From contig JAKANY010000001.1 in NCBI GenBank assembly GCA_021823525.1, forward strand, positions 1-64,000: DNA of 64,000 nucleotides. Direction: 5' to 3'. The notes beneath the pieces are model-generated. The model ran no database searches, was not told where the DNA came from, and worked only from the letters and a program-made list of their open reading frames with translations. This stretch comes from Actinomycetes bacterium (lineage in GTDB: Bacteria > Actinomycetota > Acidimicrobiia > Acidimicrobiales > RAAP-2). Below, one piece after another: positions 1 through 7,063 of this stretch; the first letter of the stretch is position 1, and the number at the start of each line of letters is the position of its first letter. The position numbers and the translations under genes are program-made.

Positions 1-129
1 AAGCGCACGGGCGAGAACTCCGATCCGCTCCACGAGCCTTTCCCCGAGGATCACGGCTTCGAGGAGATCGACGCCGAGGGTAACGTCCGCGTCGCGTCGC
101 CGGACGACCTCAGCCCACCGGGCAGCTAG
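1..129 (+). CDS. C-terminal end of an unidentified protein (partial)
   Basis: The first frame is open from the window edge to a TAG at 127-129 and encodes the last 42 residues of a protein that begins outside the window. The visible tail is acidic and proline-rich, with FPEDHGFEEID near its middle and SPPGS at the end, and looks like a disordered C-terminus. I do not recognise a family. A terminator-like hairpin follows at 150-184, which supports a real gene end here. Function cannot be assigned from this fragment. Confidence 0.5.
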   Translation, partial: KRTGENSDPLHEPFPEDHGFEEIDAEGNVRVASPDDLSPPGS

Positions 130-149
130 CCCGTCCTCACCGCCGATCT

Positions 150-184
150 GAGCCTCGCGGGACCTGACACGCCCGGCGAGGCTC
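150..184 (+). terminator. Hairpin after the partial gene
   Basis: GAGCCTCGC pairs perfectly with GCGAGGCTC, and GGG/CCC extends the stem inward after one bulged base. The hairpin starts 20 bases after the stop at 129. No clear U-tract follows, as is common in G+C-rich actinobacteria. It would separate the upstream gene from the oppositely directed tRNA-Ser. Confidence 0.5.
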
Positions 185-294
185 TTACGCGTCTCGCCCG
201 ACTCGCCGGGCGCTGCCGCGAGCAGCGGAACCCGCGCCGGCACCGCCCGCCGACGCCTCCAGAGCCTCAATCGGCTCGTCGGGTCGTCGCGCCG

Positions 295-329
295 CGACTT
301 TCGTCACCTTGTGGGTCCGACTTTCGTCA
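295..329. repeat. Two direct copies of a 12-base motif
   Basis: CGACTTTCGTCA occurs at 295-306 and again at 318-329, a 23-base period, just beyond the 3' end of tRNA-Ser. Each copy contains GAC-TTTC-GTC, a mini-hairpin that reads GAC-GAAA-GTC on the tRNA strand. This could be part of a 3' processing or termination signal, or may be chance. Confidence 0.35.
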
Positions 330-340
330 AGACCCCAGAG

Positions 341-425
341 CGGAGGAGGTGGGATTTGAACCCACGGTGGGTTGCCCCACACACGATTTCCAATCGTGCC
401 GATTCGGCCGCTCTCGCACTCCTCC
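341..425 (-). tRNA. tRNA-Ser (anticodon GGA)
   Basis: The minus strand folds as a class II tRNA. The acceptor stem GGAGGAG pairs with CTCCTCC, the anticodon loop is TTGGAAA, the long variable arm is typical of tRNA-Ser, and the T-loop lies in GGTTCAAATCC. The discriminator base is G and CCA is not encoded. It decodes UCC/UCU codons. A serine tRNA beside the SRP RNA and dnaX is a familiar actinobacterial arrangement. Confidence 0.93.
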
Positions 426-503
426 CGGCCCGCCGCAACGGGCATCGGCCAGGCTACCTGACGGGGCTCGCGATGCCCCGCGCTAGCCTGGTCCCGCCGA
501 CGT

Positions 504-620
504 CCAGAGCGGTGGCCGGGTCCCGTGCGACGGTCGCTCGTGAACCGAGTCAGGGGTGGAAGCCAGCAGCTCTCAGCGAGTCTGATCGGGTGCCACGGAT
601 CGCCTGGCCACTGCTCTGGG
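504..620 (+). ncRNA. ffs: Signal recognition particle RNA (4.5S type)
   Basis: This RNA scaffolds Ffh for co-translational targeting of membrane proteins. The diagnostic apical core is visible near 549-570 as GTCAGG, then GGTGGAAG, then CCAGCAGC, matching the conserved Ffh-binding helix 8 with small changes. The ends pair: CCAGAGCGGTGGCC at 504-517 against GGCCACTGCTCTGG at 606-619, with G-U wobbles, forming the long closing helix. Position just upstream of dnaX is the usual one in actinobacteria. Exact ends are estimated from the pairing. No protein-coding reading of the interval is convincing. Confidence 0.85.
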
Positions 621-646
621 CGCCGGAGACTGCGTCAGGTGCCCGG

Positions 647-652
647 TAGCAT
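647..652 (+). promoter_or_regulatory. Leaderless -10 element for dnaX
   Basis: TAGCAT ends 6 bases before the GTG start, so transcription would begin at the start codon. No Shine-Dalgarno sequence is present and no good -35 is seen. Confidence 0.5.
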
Positions 653-658
653 CAGGCC

Positions 659-2296
659 GTGCCCGACGAAGCGACGCCGACGCCCGTCGAGGGCGTGACA
701 GCCCTCTACCGGCGGTTCCGGCCGGGTCGGTTCGCCGAGCTGCGCGGTCAGGACCACGTGGTGCGCGCCCTGCGCGGCGCTACGCGCGACGGGCGCGTGG
801 TGCACGCCTACCTGTTCTCGGGGCCGCGCGGCACGGGCAAGACGACGACGGCGCGGATCCTGGCCAAGGCGCTCAACTGCGAGAGCCCCGTCGATGGTGA
901 CGCCTGCGGAACGTGCGCCAGCTGCGTGGCCATCGCCCGCGGCGCGTCCCTGGACGTCATCGAGCTCGACGCCGCCTCCAACAACGGCGTCGACGACGTG
1001 CGCGAGATCACCGCGGGTGCGTGGCACCAGACCCCGGGCCGGTGGAAGGTCTATATCGTCGACGAGGTCCACCAGCTGTCCAAGGCCGCGGCCGCCGCGC
1101 TGCTCAAGACCCTCGAGGAGCCCCCCTCGCACGTGATCTTCGTGCTGGCCACGACCGATCCCCACAAGGTGCTGCCCACGATCCGCTCGCGGACCCAGCA
1201 CCTCGAGTTCCATCTGCTCACCGGGGACACCCTGGCCGGCCTGCTCCAGGACGTGCGCGCCGCCGCGCAACTCGCGGCCGACGACGACGCGATCGAGGCC
1301 GCGGTGCGACTGGCCCGGGGGTCGGCACGCGACGCGCTCAGCGCGCTCGACCAGCTGCTGGCGACCGGCGTCGTCAGCGAGGACCGCGCTCCGGCCACCG
1401 AGCTCGTCGAGGCGATCATCGCCGACGACGCGGGCGCAGCGCTCGCGGTGGTCGCGACCGCGCTGCGCCAGGGCTGGGATGCCGAGCAGCTGGCCGAGGC
1501 CCTGGCCGGTGACGTGCGTCAGATGTTCCTGCTCGAGATGGCCCCGGACGTCGCGGACGCCGTCGACGAGGACCGGGAGCGTCTCGCCGGACTGGGAGAG
1601 CGTCTCGGCGTGGCCCGGACCGTGCGGGTCCTCGAGGCGCTGGGGCACGCGTTGCGCGACATGAAGAGTGCCCCCGACAAGGGCATCGTCCTGGAAGTCA
1701 CCGTCGCGCGGCTGGCCCGGCCCGAGCTCGACGCCAGCCTCGCCGCGCTGGGCGAGCGCCTCGAGCGCCTCGAGCGCCAGCTGGCGGGGGCGGTGGCGGC
1801 TCCGCCGCCGCCCGCGGCTCTCGCGCCGGCGCCGCTGGCGCCCGTGGGCGCCGAGGCCCCTCCCGCCGCCAGCGTGGCGCCACCGCTCGAGACCGCACCG
1901 CGGCCCCTCGACGAGGACCTGCGCGACCGCTTCGAGCATCGCGTCGTCCCGCGCACGTCGCGCGCCGCGCAGCTGGTGCTGCGCTCGGCCGTCGTGCGGT
2001 CCTTCGAGGGCGGGCGCCTGACGCTGGTCGTGCCCAGCGAGGAGCTGCGCGCCAACACCGAGGTGATCGCCCAGGGGCTCGGGCGGGCCCTGGAGCACGA
2101 GTTCGGACGACTGGTCGAGGTGCGCTGGGAGGTCGACCCGTCGATCGGCTCGTCCCCTTCGCGCCCCCCCGCCCCCCGCCGGTCGGCCCCGCCCGCAGAG
2201 GATGCGGTGCGCGAGGACGACCCCGCCGTCGACGTCGCGTCGGCCGGTGAGCACTTGATCACCGAGATGTTCCCCGGCGCCGAGGAGCTGGGGTGA
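659..2296 (+). CDS. dnaX: DNA polymerase III subunit gamma/tau
   Basis: This is the clamp-loader ATPase that opens the sliding clamp and organises the replisome. The 545-residue product has a Walker A motif GPRGTGKT at 55-62, four zinc cysteines at 74, 83, 86 and 89, a Walker B segment VYIVDEVH at 131-138 and an SRT sensor near 178. An alanine/proline linker follows around 380-420, then a C-terminal domain. The GTG start has no ribosome binding site but fits a leaderless promoter. The TGA overlaps the GTG of recR by 4 bases. The ybaB gene usually placed between dnaX and recR in this phylum is missing. Confidence 0.95.
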   Translation: MPDEATPTPVEGVTALYRRFRPGRFAELRGQDHVVRALRGATRDGRVVHAYLFSGPRGTGKTTTARILAKALNCESPVDGDACGTCASCVAIARGASLDVIELDAASNNGVDDVREITAGAWHQTPGRWKVYIVDEVHQLSKAAAAALLKTLEEPPSHVIFVLATTDPHKVLPTIRSRTQHLEFHLLTGDTLAGLLQDVRAAAQLAADDDAIEAAVRLARGSARDALSALDQLLATGVVSEDRAPATELVEAIIADDAGAALAVVATALRQGWDAEQLAEALAGDVRQMFLLEMAPDVADAVDEDRERLAGLGERLGVARTVRVLEALGHALRDMKSAPDKGIVLEVTVARLARPELDASLAALGERLERLERQLAGAVAAPPPPAALAPAPLAPVGAEAPPAASVAPPLETAPRPLDEDLRDRFEHRVVPRTSRAAQLVLRSAVVRSFEGGRLTLVVPSEELRANTEVIAQGLGRALEHEFGRLVEVRWEVDPSIGSSPSRPPAPRRSAPPAEDAVREDDPAVDVASAGEHLITEMFPGAEELG

Positions 2297-2895
2297 GCTA
2301 CCCCGCTCCGCTGCAGGCCGTGGTCGACGAGCTGGGGCGATTCCCGGGCGTCGGCCCCAAGTCGGCCCAGCGCATGGCCTTCTGGCTGATGCGCCAGCCC
2401 GCCGAGGACGTGCGGCGCCTGGCCGGCGCGCTCGAGGACCTCACCTCGCGACTGACCCTGTGTGCCCAGTGCTGCAACGTGGCCGAGGTGGGCGGCCTGT
2501 GCGAAATCTGCGCCGACGCCCGGCGCGACCCGGGCGTCGTGTGCGTGGTGGCCAGCCCGACCGACGTCGCCGCGGTCGAGCGCTCGGGCGCGTTCCACGG
2601 CACCTACCACGTCCTGCACGGCGTGTTGAACCCCCTCGAGGGCGTCACGCCCGACCGCCTGCGCATCGCCGAGCTCCTCGAGCGCCTCCACGGCCCGGTG
2701 CGCGAGGTCATCTTGTGCTTCAACGCCAACGTCGAGGGCGACGCGACGGCGATGTACCTGAGCCGACTGCTACGCGTGCCGGGCCTCGTCATCTCTCAGC
2801 CGGCCAGCGGCCTGCCCGTGGGCGCCGACCTCGAGTTCGCCGACGACGTCACCCTGGGGCGCGCGCTCGAGGGCCGTCACGTGCTCAGCGACTAG
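2293..2895 (+). CDS. recR: Recombination protein RecR
   Basis: RecR acts with RecO and RecF to load RecA at gapped DNA. The 200-residue product has the normal family length. It shows the N-terminal helix-hairpin-helix FPGVGPKSAQRMAF at 17-30, zinc cysteines at 57, 60, 70 and 73, and a Toprim domain beginning near VCVVASPTDV. The start is the GTG of a GTGA overlap with dnaX, which implies translational coupling. Confidence 0.95.
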   Translation: MSYPAPLQAVVDELGRFPGVGPKSAQRMAFWLMRQPAEDVRRLAGALEDLTSRLTLCAQCCNVAEVGGLCEICADARRDPGVVCVVASPTDVAAVERSGAFHGTYHVLHGVLNPLEGVTPDRLRIAELLERLHGPVREVILCFNANVEGDATAMYLSRLLRVPGLVISQPASGLPVGADLEFADDVTLGRALEGRHVLSD

Positions 2896-2908
2896 CCGCG
2901 GCGTCTGC

Positions 2909-2914
2909 CAGACT
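2909..2914 (+). promoter_or_regulatory. Leaderless -10 element for the SixA-like gene
   Basis: CAGACT ends 6 bases before the GTG at 2921, with no Shine-Dalgarno sequence between recR and the start. The first T of the consensus is replaced by C. Confidence 0.35.
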
Positions 2915-2920
2915 GGCGCC

Positions 2921-3439
2921 GTGCGGTACCTGACGGTGATCCGCCACGCCAAGGCGGTCCCGGCGGCGCCGGGCCAGGCCGACGAGGACCGCCCCCTCGC
3001 GCCGCGGGGCCGGCGCCAGTGCGCGTGGCTGCGCGAGCGCGCGCTCGACCCCGAGGGCCTCGGCGCCTACGGCCCGGCCCGCGTGCTGGTGAGCGCGGCG
3101 CGCCGCACGCGCGAGACCTACGGAGCGGCGCTCGAGTTCACGCCCTTCGTCGCGCAGGCCGTCGTCGAGCGCGCGATCTACAACGGGCGCCGCGAGGTCA
3201 GCGCCGCCGACCTGCTCGACGTCCTGCGCGCGATCGACGACGAGACGACTTCCCTCGCGGTCGTGGGCCACAACCCGACGGTGTTCGAGTTCGTCATCGC
3301 GGTCGCGACCCACCCGCCCGCGGCGCTGCGCGACGACCGCTACCCCCTCGCGGGCGCGATCGTGCTCGCGGTGCCCGGGCCCGGCCCCGTCACGGGCGGG
3401 CCCTACGACGTGGTCGCGGTCTTCGCGCCCCCCGCCTAG
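2921..3439 (+). CDS. SixA-type histidine phosphatase
   Basis: This 172-residue protein belongs to the histidine phosphatase superfamily, SixA branch, small cytoplasmic enzymes that remove phosphate from phosphohistidine proteins or small molecules. The RHG-type motif reads RHAKA at residues 8-12, with His9 the expected phospho-acceptor. The second conserved histidine is in VVGHNPT near residue 113. The true substrate cannot be read from sequence. Its TAG stop shares the CTAG at 3436-3439 with the TAG of the convergent thiolase gene. Confidence 0.8.
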   Translation: MRYLTVIRHAKAVPAAPGQADEDRPLAPRGRRQCAWLRERALDPEGLGAYGPARVLVSAARRTRETYGAALEFTPFVAQAVVERAIYNGRREVSAADLLDVLRAIDDETTSLAVVGHNPTVFEFVIAVATHPPAALRDDRYPLAGAIVLAVPGPGPVTGGPYDVVAVFAPPA

Positions 3440-4614
3440 AGGGAGCGCAGGATGGCGGCGTCGCCCTGGCCGCCGCCGCCGCACAGGGCGACCGCGGCGG
3501 TGCCGCCGCCGCGGCGGCGCAGCTCGGTCAGCGCGGTCAGCGCGATGCGGGTGCCCGACATGCCCACCGGGTGGCCCAGCGCGATGGCGCCGCCGTTGAC
3601 GTTGAGCTTGGCCTCGTCGAGACCCAGGTCGTCGGCCGAGGCGAGCCCGACCGCGGCGAAGGCCTCGTTGATCTCGTAGAGGTCCAGGCCGCGCGGGTCG
3701 ACGCCGGCGCGCCCGGCTGCGACGGTGATCGCGTGCGAGGGCTGGTGGAGCAGCGAGGGGTCGGGTCCGGCGACCTGGCCGTAGCCGACGAGCTCGCCGA
3801 GGGGCGTGAGCCCGAGGGCCGCCGCGCGGTCGGCGCTCATCACCAGGACCGCGGCCGCGCCGTCGGAGATCTGCGACGCGTTGCCCGCGGTGATGGTGCC
3901 GTCCTTCTGGAAGGCCGGCCGCAGCGCCCCCAGGGTCTCGGCGGTCGTCGCGCCGCGCACGCCCTCGTCGGTGTCCACGAGGATCGGGTCGCCCTTGCGC
4001 TGGGGGACCGGGACGGGCGTGATCTCCTCGGCGAACCGCCCACTGGCGATGGCGGCCGCCGCCAGCTGGTGGCTGCGTGCCGAGAACTCGTCCTGGCGGG
4101 CCCGGCTGATCGCGCCGCCGTTGTAGCGCTCGGTCGCCAGGCCCATCGCGCACTCGTCGAAGGCGCAGGTCAGCCCGTCGTACATCATCGAGTCCACGAC
4201 GGTCTGGTCACCGAGGCGGTAGCCGGCGCGGGCGTTGGGGAGCAGGTAGGGCGCGTTGGTCATGGACTCCATGCCGCCCGCGACGATGATCTCGGCCTCG
4301 CCCGCGCGCACCATCAGGTCCGCCAGGTAGATGGTCTGGAGGCCCGACAGGCAGACCTTGTTGATCGTCGTGGCGTGCACGGTCATGGGGATGCCCGCCT
4401 TGACCGCGGCCTGGCGAGCCGTGATCTGGCCCTGGCCGGCCTGGATCACCTGGCCCATGAGCACCGCGTCGACGCTCGCCGGGTCGACCCCGGTCGCCGC
4501 GAGCACGGCGGCGATCGCGCGGCCTCCCAGATCCTGGGCGCTGAGCGTCGCGAAGGCTCCGGCGAGCTTGCCGATGGGCGTGCGTGCTCCGGCGACGATG
4601 ACACTGCGTGGCAT
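3436..4614 (-). CDS. Acetyl-CoA C-acetyltransferase (thiolase)
   Basis: A biosynthetic-type thiolase of 392 residues that condenses two acetyl-CoA to acetoacetyl-CoA, or runs in reverse. The nucleophilic cysteine is Cys88 in NKVCLSG, the motif NGGAIALGHPVGMSG carries a catalytic histidine, and the C-terminal CGGGGQGDA loop supplies the second cysteine. The ATG is preceded by GAGGAGG. The gene follows the histidine kinase on the same strand after 26 bases, and a TAGGGT at 4638-4643 could be its own -10. Metabolically it fits with the 3-hydroxybutyryl-CoA dehydrogenase and crotonyl-CoA carboxylase/reductase encoded further along. Confidence 0.92.
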   Translation of the reverse strand: MPRSVIVAGARTPIGKLAGAFATLSAQDLGGRAIAAVLAATGVDPASVDAVLMGQVIQAGQGQITARQAAVKAGIPMTVHATTINKVCLSGLQTIYLADLMVRAGEAEIIVAGGMESMTNAPYLLPNARAGYRLGDQTVVDSMMYDGLTCAFDECAMGLATERYNGGAISRARQDEFSARSHQLAAAAIASGRFAEEITPVPVPQRKGDPILVDTDEGVRGATTAETLGALRPAFQKDGTITAGNASQISDGAAAVLVMSADRAAALGLTPLGELVGYGQVAGPDPSLLHQPSHAITVAAGRAGVDPRGLDLYEINEAFAAVGLASADDLGLDEAKLNVNGGAIALGHPVGMSGTRIALTALTELRRRGGGTAAVALCGGGGQGDAAILRSL

Positions 4615-4640
4615 GACGACCTCCTCTATCCGTCGTCACC

Positions 4641-6095
4641 CTAGCCCGCGGCGTCTGGGGCCTCCGTGGGGCCCGACGGCTCGTCGGGCGCGGGCTCGAG
4701 GGGCAGCTCGGCCTCGATGGCCGTGCCCACGCCGGGTGTCGAGCGCACCACGAGCGCGCCGCCGAGCAGCCTCGCGCGCTCGCGCATGCCGACCATCCCC
4801 ATGGCCGGGGGCTCGCCGGGCGGGCGGCCGATGCGGTGCGTGTCGAAGCCCACGCCGTCGTCCACGACGCTCACGCGCAGCGTCGTGTCGTCGAAGGCGA
4901 GCGTGACGCGCACCTCGCGCGCCGCGGCGTGTCGCCGGATGTTGCGCAGCGACTCCTGCACGATGCGAAAGGCGCCGAGCCCCGTCGCGTCGCTGGGGCG
5001 CCGTGGGGTCCCTTGGACCACCAGGTGGGCGTTCAGCCCCTCGTCGTCCTCGAGCTCGGCGACCAGGCTCGAGAGGGCGGGCACGAGGCCGAGCTGGTCC
5101 AGGGCGGGGGGGCGCAGGTCGCGCGCCAGGCTCCGCAGGCGCGTCGCCGCCTCGAGGGCCTGGTTGCGCGTCTCGGCCAGGCGCCCGGCCACGTCGGCCG
5201 GCACGCCCGCGGCGGTGCTGAGCAGCTCGAGGCGCCGCGCGAGGTGTAAGAACAGCTGGAGCGGCTCGTCGTGGAGCTCGCGCGCGAGCCGCCGACGCTG
5301 GTCCTCCTCGACCTGGACGATCTGCTGGGCGAACTGGCGCGCGCGGCGCTCCTCGGTGCGCTCCTCGGTGACGTCCTCGAAGGTCACCTGGCGGCGCGCG
5401 CCCGTGGGCCCCGGGGCGATGGGCACGACGTCCAGGCGGTAGTCGCGCCCGTTGGTGGTGCGCAGCACGCGCCCGCTGAGGTGGTCGAGGTCGCCGGCCG
5501 TGCCCAGCACCGTGTCGACGGGCCGGCCCACCACCCCGGCGTCCAGCGCCGTGGCCGCCGGGTTGGCGTCGACGATGCGGCCCTCCTGGTCCAGCACGAG
5601 GATGGGCGAGCGGCTCGACTCGAAGAGCCGGCGGTAGCCGGCCTGGACCGCCAGGGTGCGCGCGTTGATCTCGTCGGCGCGCGCCTGGGTCAGGCGCTCG
5701 ATCTCGACGCGCCGCCCGAAGACGATGGCCACCACCACGATGATGGCGAAGTTGAACAGGTCGTCGCCGGCGTGGCCCTCGTCGTGGGGCAGCATCAGGT
5801 CGGGCAGCCACAGCAGGATCGACCAGGCCGTCGTCGCGACCGACCCGGCCAGGCCGTAGCGCAGGGCGGCGTAGCCGATGGGCAGGACCAGGATCGCCAC
5901 CGGGATGCTGGTGGGCAGGATGTCGTGGAGCAGCGACGGGCGCACGTCGAGGGCGAAGTGGACGCCCACGATCAGCAGCACCGCGCACTGGATCACCCAG
6001 AAGGGGCGCTGGCGCACCGGTGGGCGCAGGATCCGCTCCAGGACCGGGCGGGGCGCCTCGGTCGCGGTCGTCTCGAGATGCGGCTCAGTCTCCAT
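4641..6095 (-). CDS. Membrane PAS-domain histidine kinase (NarX/DegS type)
   Basis: A sensor kinase of 484 residues. The N-terminal 120 residues hold about four hydrophobic segments (WVIQCAVLLIVGVHFAL, then SIPVAILVLPIGYAALRYG and others). A PAS domain follows around 160-270 (SPILVLDQEGRIVDANPAA). A HisKA_3 dimerisation segment with the phospho-accepting histidine in ARELHDEPLQ comes next, then an HATPase domain with VVDDGVGFD and GMVGMRERARLLGG. It overlaps the upstream response regulator gene by 11 bases, so the two are co-transcribed and presumably form one phosphorelay. The signal is unknown. The adjacent redox genes make a redox or gas signal plausible, which is inference only. Confidence 0.9.
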   Translation of the reverse strand: METEPHLETTATEAPRPVLERILRPPVRQRPFWVIQCAVLLIVGVHFALDVRPSLLHDILPTSIPVAILVLPIGYAALRYGLAGSVATTAWSILLWLPDLMLPHDEGHAGDDLFNFAIIVVVAIVFGRRVEIERLTQARADEINARTLAVQAGYRRLFESSRSPILVLDQEGRIVDANPAATALDAGVVGRPVDTVLGTAGDLDHLSGRVLRTTNGRDYRLDVVPIAPGPTGARRQVTFEDVTEERTEERRARQFAQQIVQVEEDQRRRLARELHDEPLQLFLHLARRLELLSTAAGVPADVAGRLAETRNQALEAATRLRSLARDLRPPALDQLGLVPALSSLVAELEDDEGLNAHLVVQGTPRRPSDATGLGAFRIVQESLRNIRRHAAAREVRVTLAFDDTTLRVSVVDDGVGFDTHRIGRPPGEPPAMGMVGMRERARLLGGALVVRSTPGVGTAIEAELPLEPAPDEPSGPTEAPDAAG

Positions 6096-6786
6096 CGGTT
6101 GGGGTGGCCACGAGCCGGTGGCCGATGGCGTAGGTCACGGCCTCGGTGCGCGAGGTCACGCCGAGCTTGCCCAGGATGTTCGAGACGTAGCCCTCGACGG
6201 TGCGGATCCCCAGCTCGAGCTCGGCGGCGATCTGCTTGTTGGAGCGGCCCCGCACGAGCGACTCGAGGACGGCGGTCTCTCGGGGGGTCAGCGTGCCGAC
6301 CGTCGGCGCGGACTCGTCGTGGCGGCGCAGGAGCCTGCGCGAGAGTTGGCGGTCCAGCACGAAGACGCCGTCGTGGACCGCGCGCACCGCGTCGATGAGC
6401 TCCTTGGCGCTGGCCGTCTTCATCAGGTACCCGGCGACGCCGACCTCGAGGGCCTCGGCGACGTAGGCGTACTCGTCGTAGGCGCTCAGGATGAGGATCC
6501 GGGTCGCGGGCTGCGAGGCGATGACGGCGCGGGCCAGCTCCAGGCCGCTCATGGCCGGCAGGTTGATGTCCACGAGCGCGACGTCGGGCTGGAGGAGGGC
6601 GATCTCCTCGAGGGCCTCCTCGCCCGAGCCGGCCGACCCCACCACCGAGATGGCGTCGTCCTGGTCGAGCAGCTGGCCGGTGCCCTCGCGCACCAGAGCG
6701 TGGTCGTCGACGATCAGCACCCGGATCGGGTTGGCCGCCGAGGGCACGGCGTGCCCCACGCGAGCCTCCTCGAGTCGATCGCTCAT
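6085..6786 (-). CDS. NarL/LuxR-family response regulator
   Basis: This 233-residue DNA-binding regulator is the partner of the overlapping kinase. The receiver domain has the acidic pair Asp27-Asp28 in VLIVDDH, the phospho-acceptor Asp73 in ALVDINLPAM and the conserved lysine in LMKTAS. The C-terminal LuxR helix-turn-helix begins at LTPRETAVLESL and includes GRSNKQIAAEL and IRTVEGYVSNIL. An in-frame extension upstream exists, but the ATG at 6786 is chosen because GGGGGAGG precedes it at proper spacing. It is divergent from the polyferredoxin gene across a 277-base control region, so that region is a plausible target. Confidence 0.9.
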   Translation of the reverse strand: MSDRLEEARVGHAVPSAANPIRVLIVDDHALVREGTGQLLDQDDAISVVGSAGSGEEALEEIALLQPDVALVDINLPAMSGLELARAVIASQPATRILILSAYDEYAYVAEALEVGVAGYLMKTASAKELIDAVRAVHDGVFVLDRQLSRRLLRRHDESAPTVGTLTPRETAVLESLVRGRSNKQIAAELELGIRTVEGYVSNILGKLGVTSRTEAVTYAIGHRLVATPTDGD

Positions 6787-6970
6787 GACAGCCTCCCCCT
6801 CGGCGTCCCCCCGCCACTGTGCCACGTCACGCTCCGTGGTGCGGGCGTGCCCCGCCCGTAGCCCCGTGGCGCCCCGGCCCAGCCGGTGGGGCCGCGACGG
6901 GCGGCCCACCGGCAGTCGCCCAGTTCCCGACTCGACGTCAATGTTGTTCCCTTTACGTATATTACGTGGC

Positions 6971-6999
6971 TTGACAATCCCTGCTGACCGTGATAGTAC
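6971..6999 (+). promoter_or_regulatory. Sigma-70-type promoter for the polyferredoxin operon
   Basis: A perfect TTGACA at 6971-6976 is followed after 17 bases by TAGTAC at 6994-6999. The predicted transcript starts near 7006 and has a leader of about 58 bases, ending in GAGGGGG before the ATG at 7064. Just upstream, TTACGT is repeated at 6953-6958 and 6962-6967. Downstream, at 7030-7037, lies the perfect palindrome CTACGTAG. The stretch 6940-7045 is unusually AT-rich for this window. Confidence 0.7.
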
Positions 7000-7029
7000 T
7001 TCCTCAACTAAGTAATTCCACGGGTGTAC

Positions 7030-7037
7030 CTACGTAG
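7030..7037. promoter_or_regulatory. Candidate operator CTACGTAG
   Basis: This 8-base perfect palindrome is flanked by GTAC on both sides (7026-7029 and 7037-7040) and sits between the predicted transcription start and the polyferredoxin start codon. A repressor bound here would block elongation or initiation. Candidates are the Rrf2 protein encoded at 10865-11794 or the NarL-type regulator at 6085-6786. This is inferred from position. Confidence 0.3.
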
Positions 7038-7063
7038 TACCCGGGAGATCGCGAGGGGGCCGT

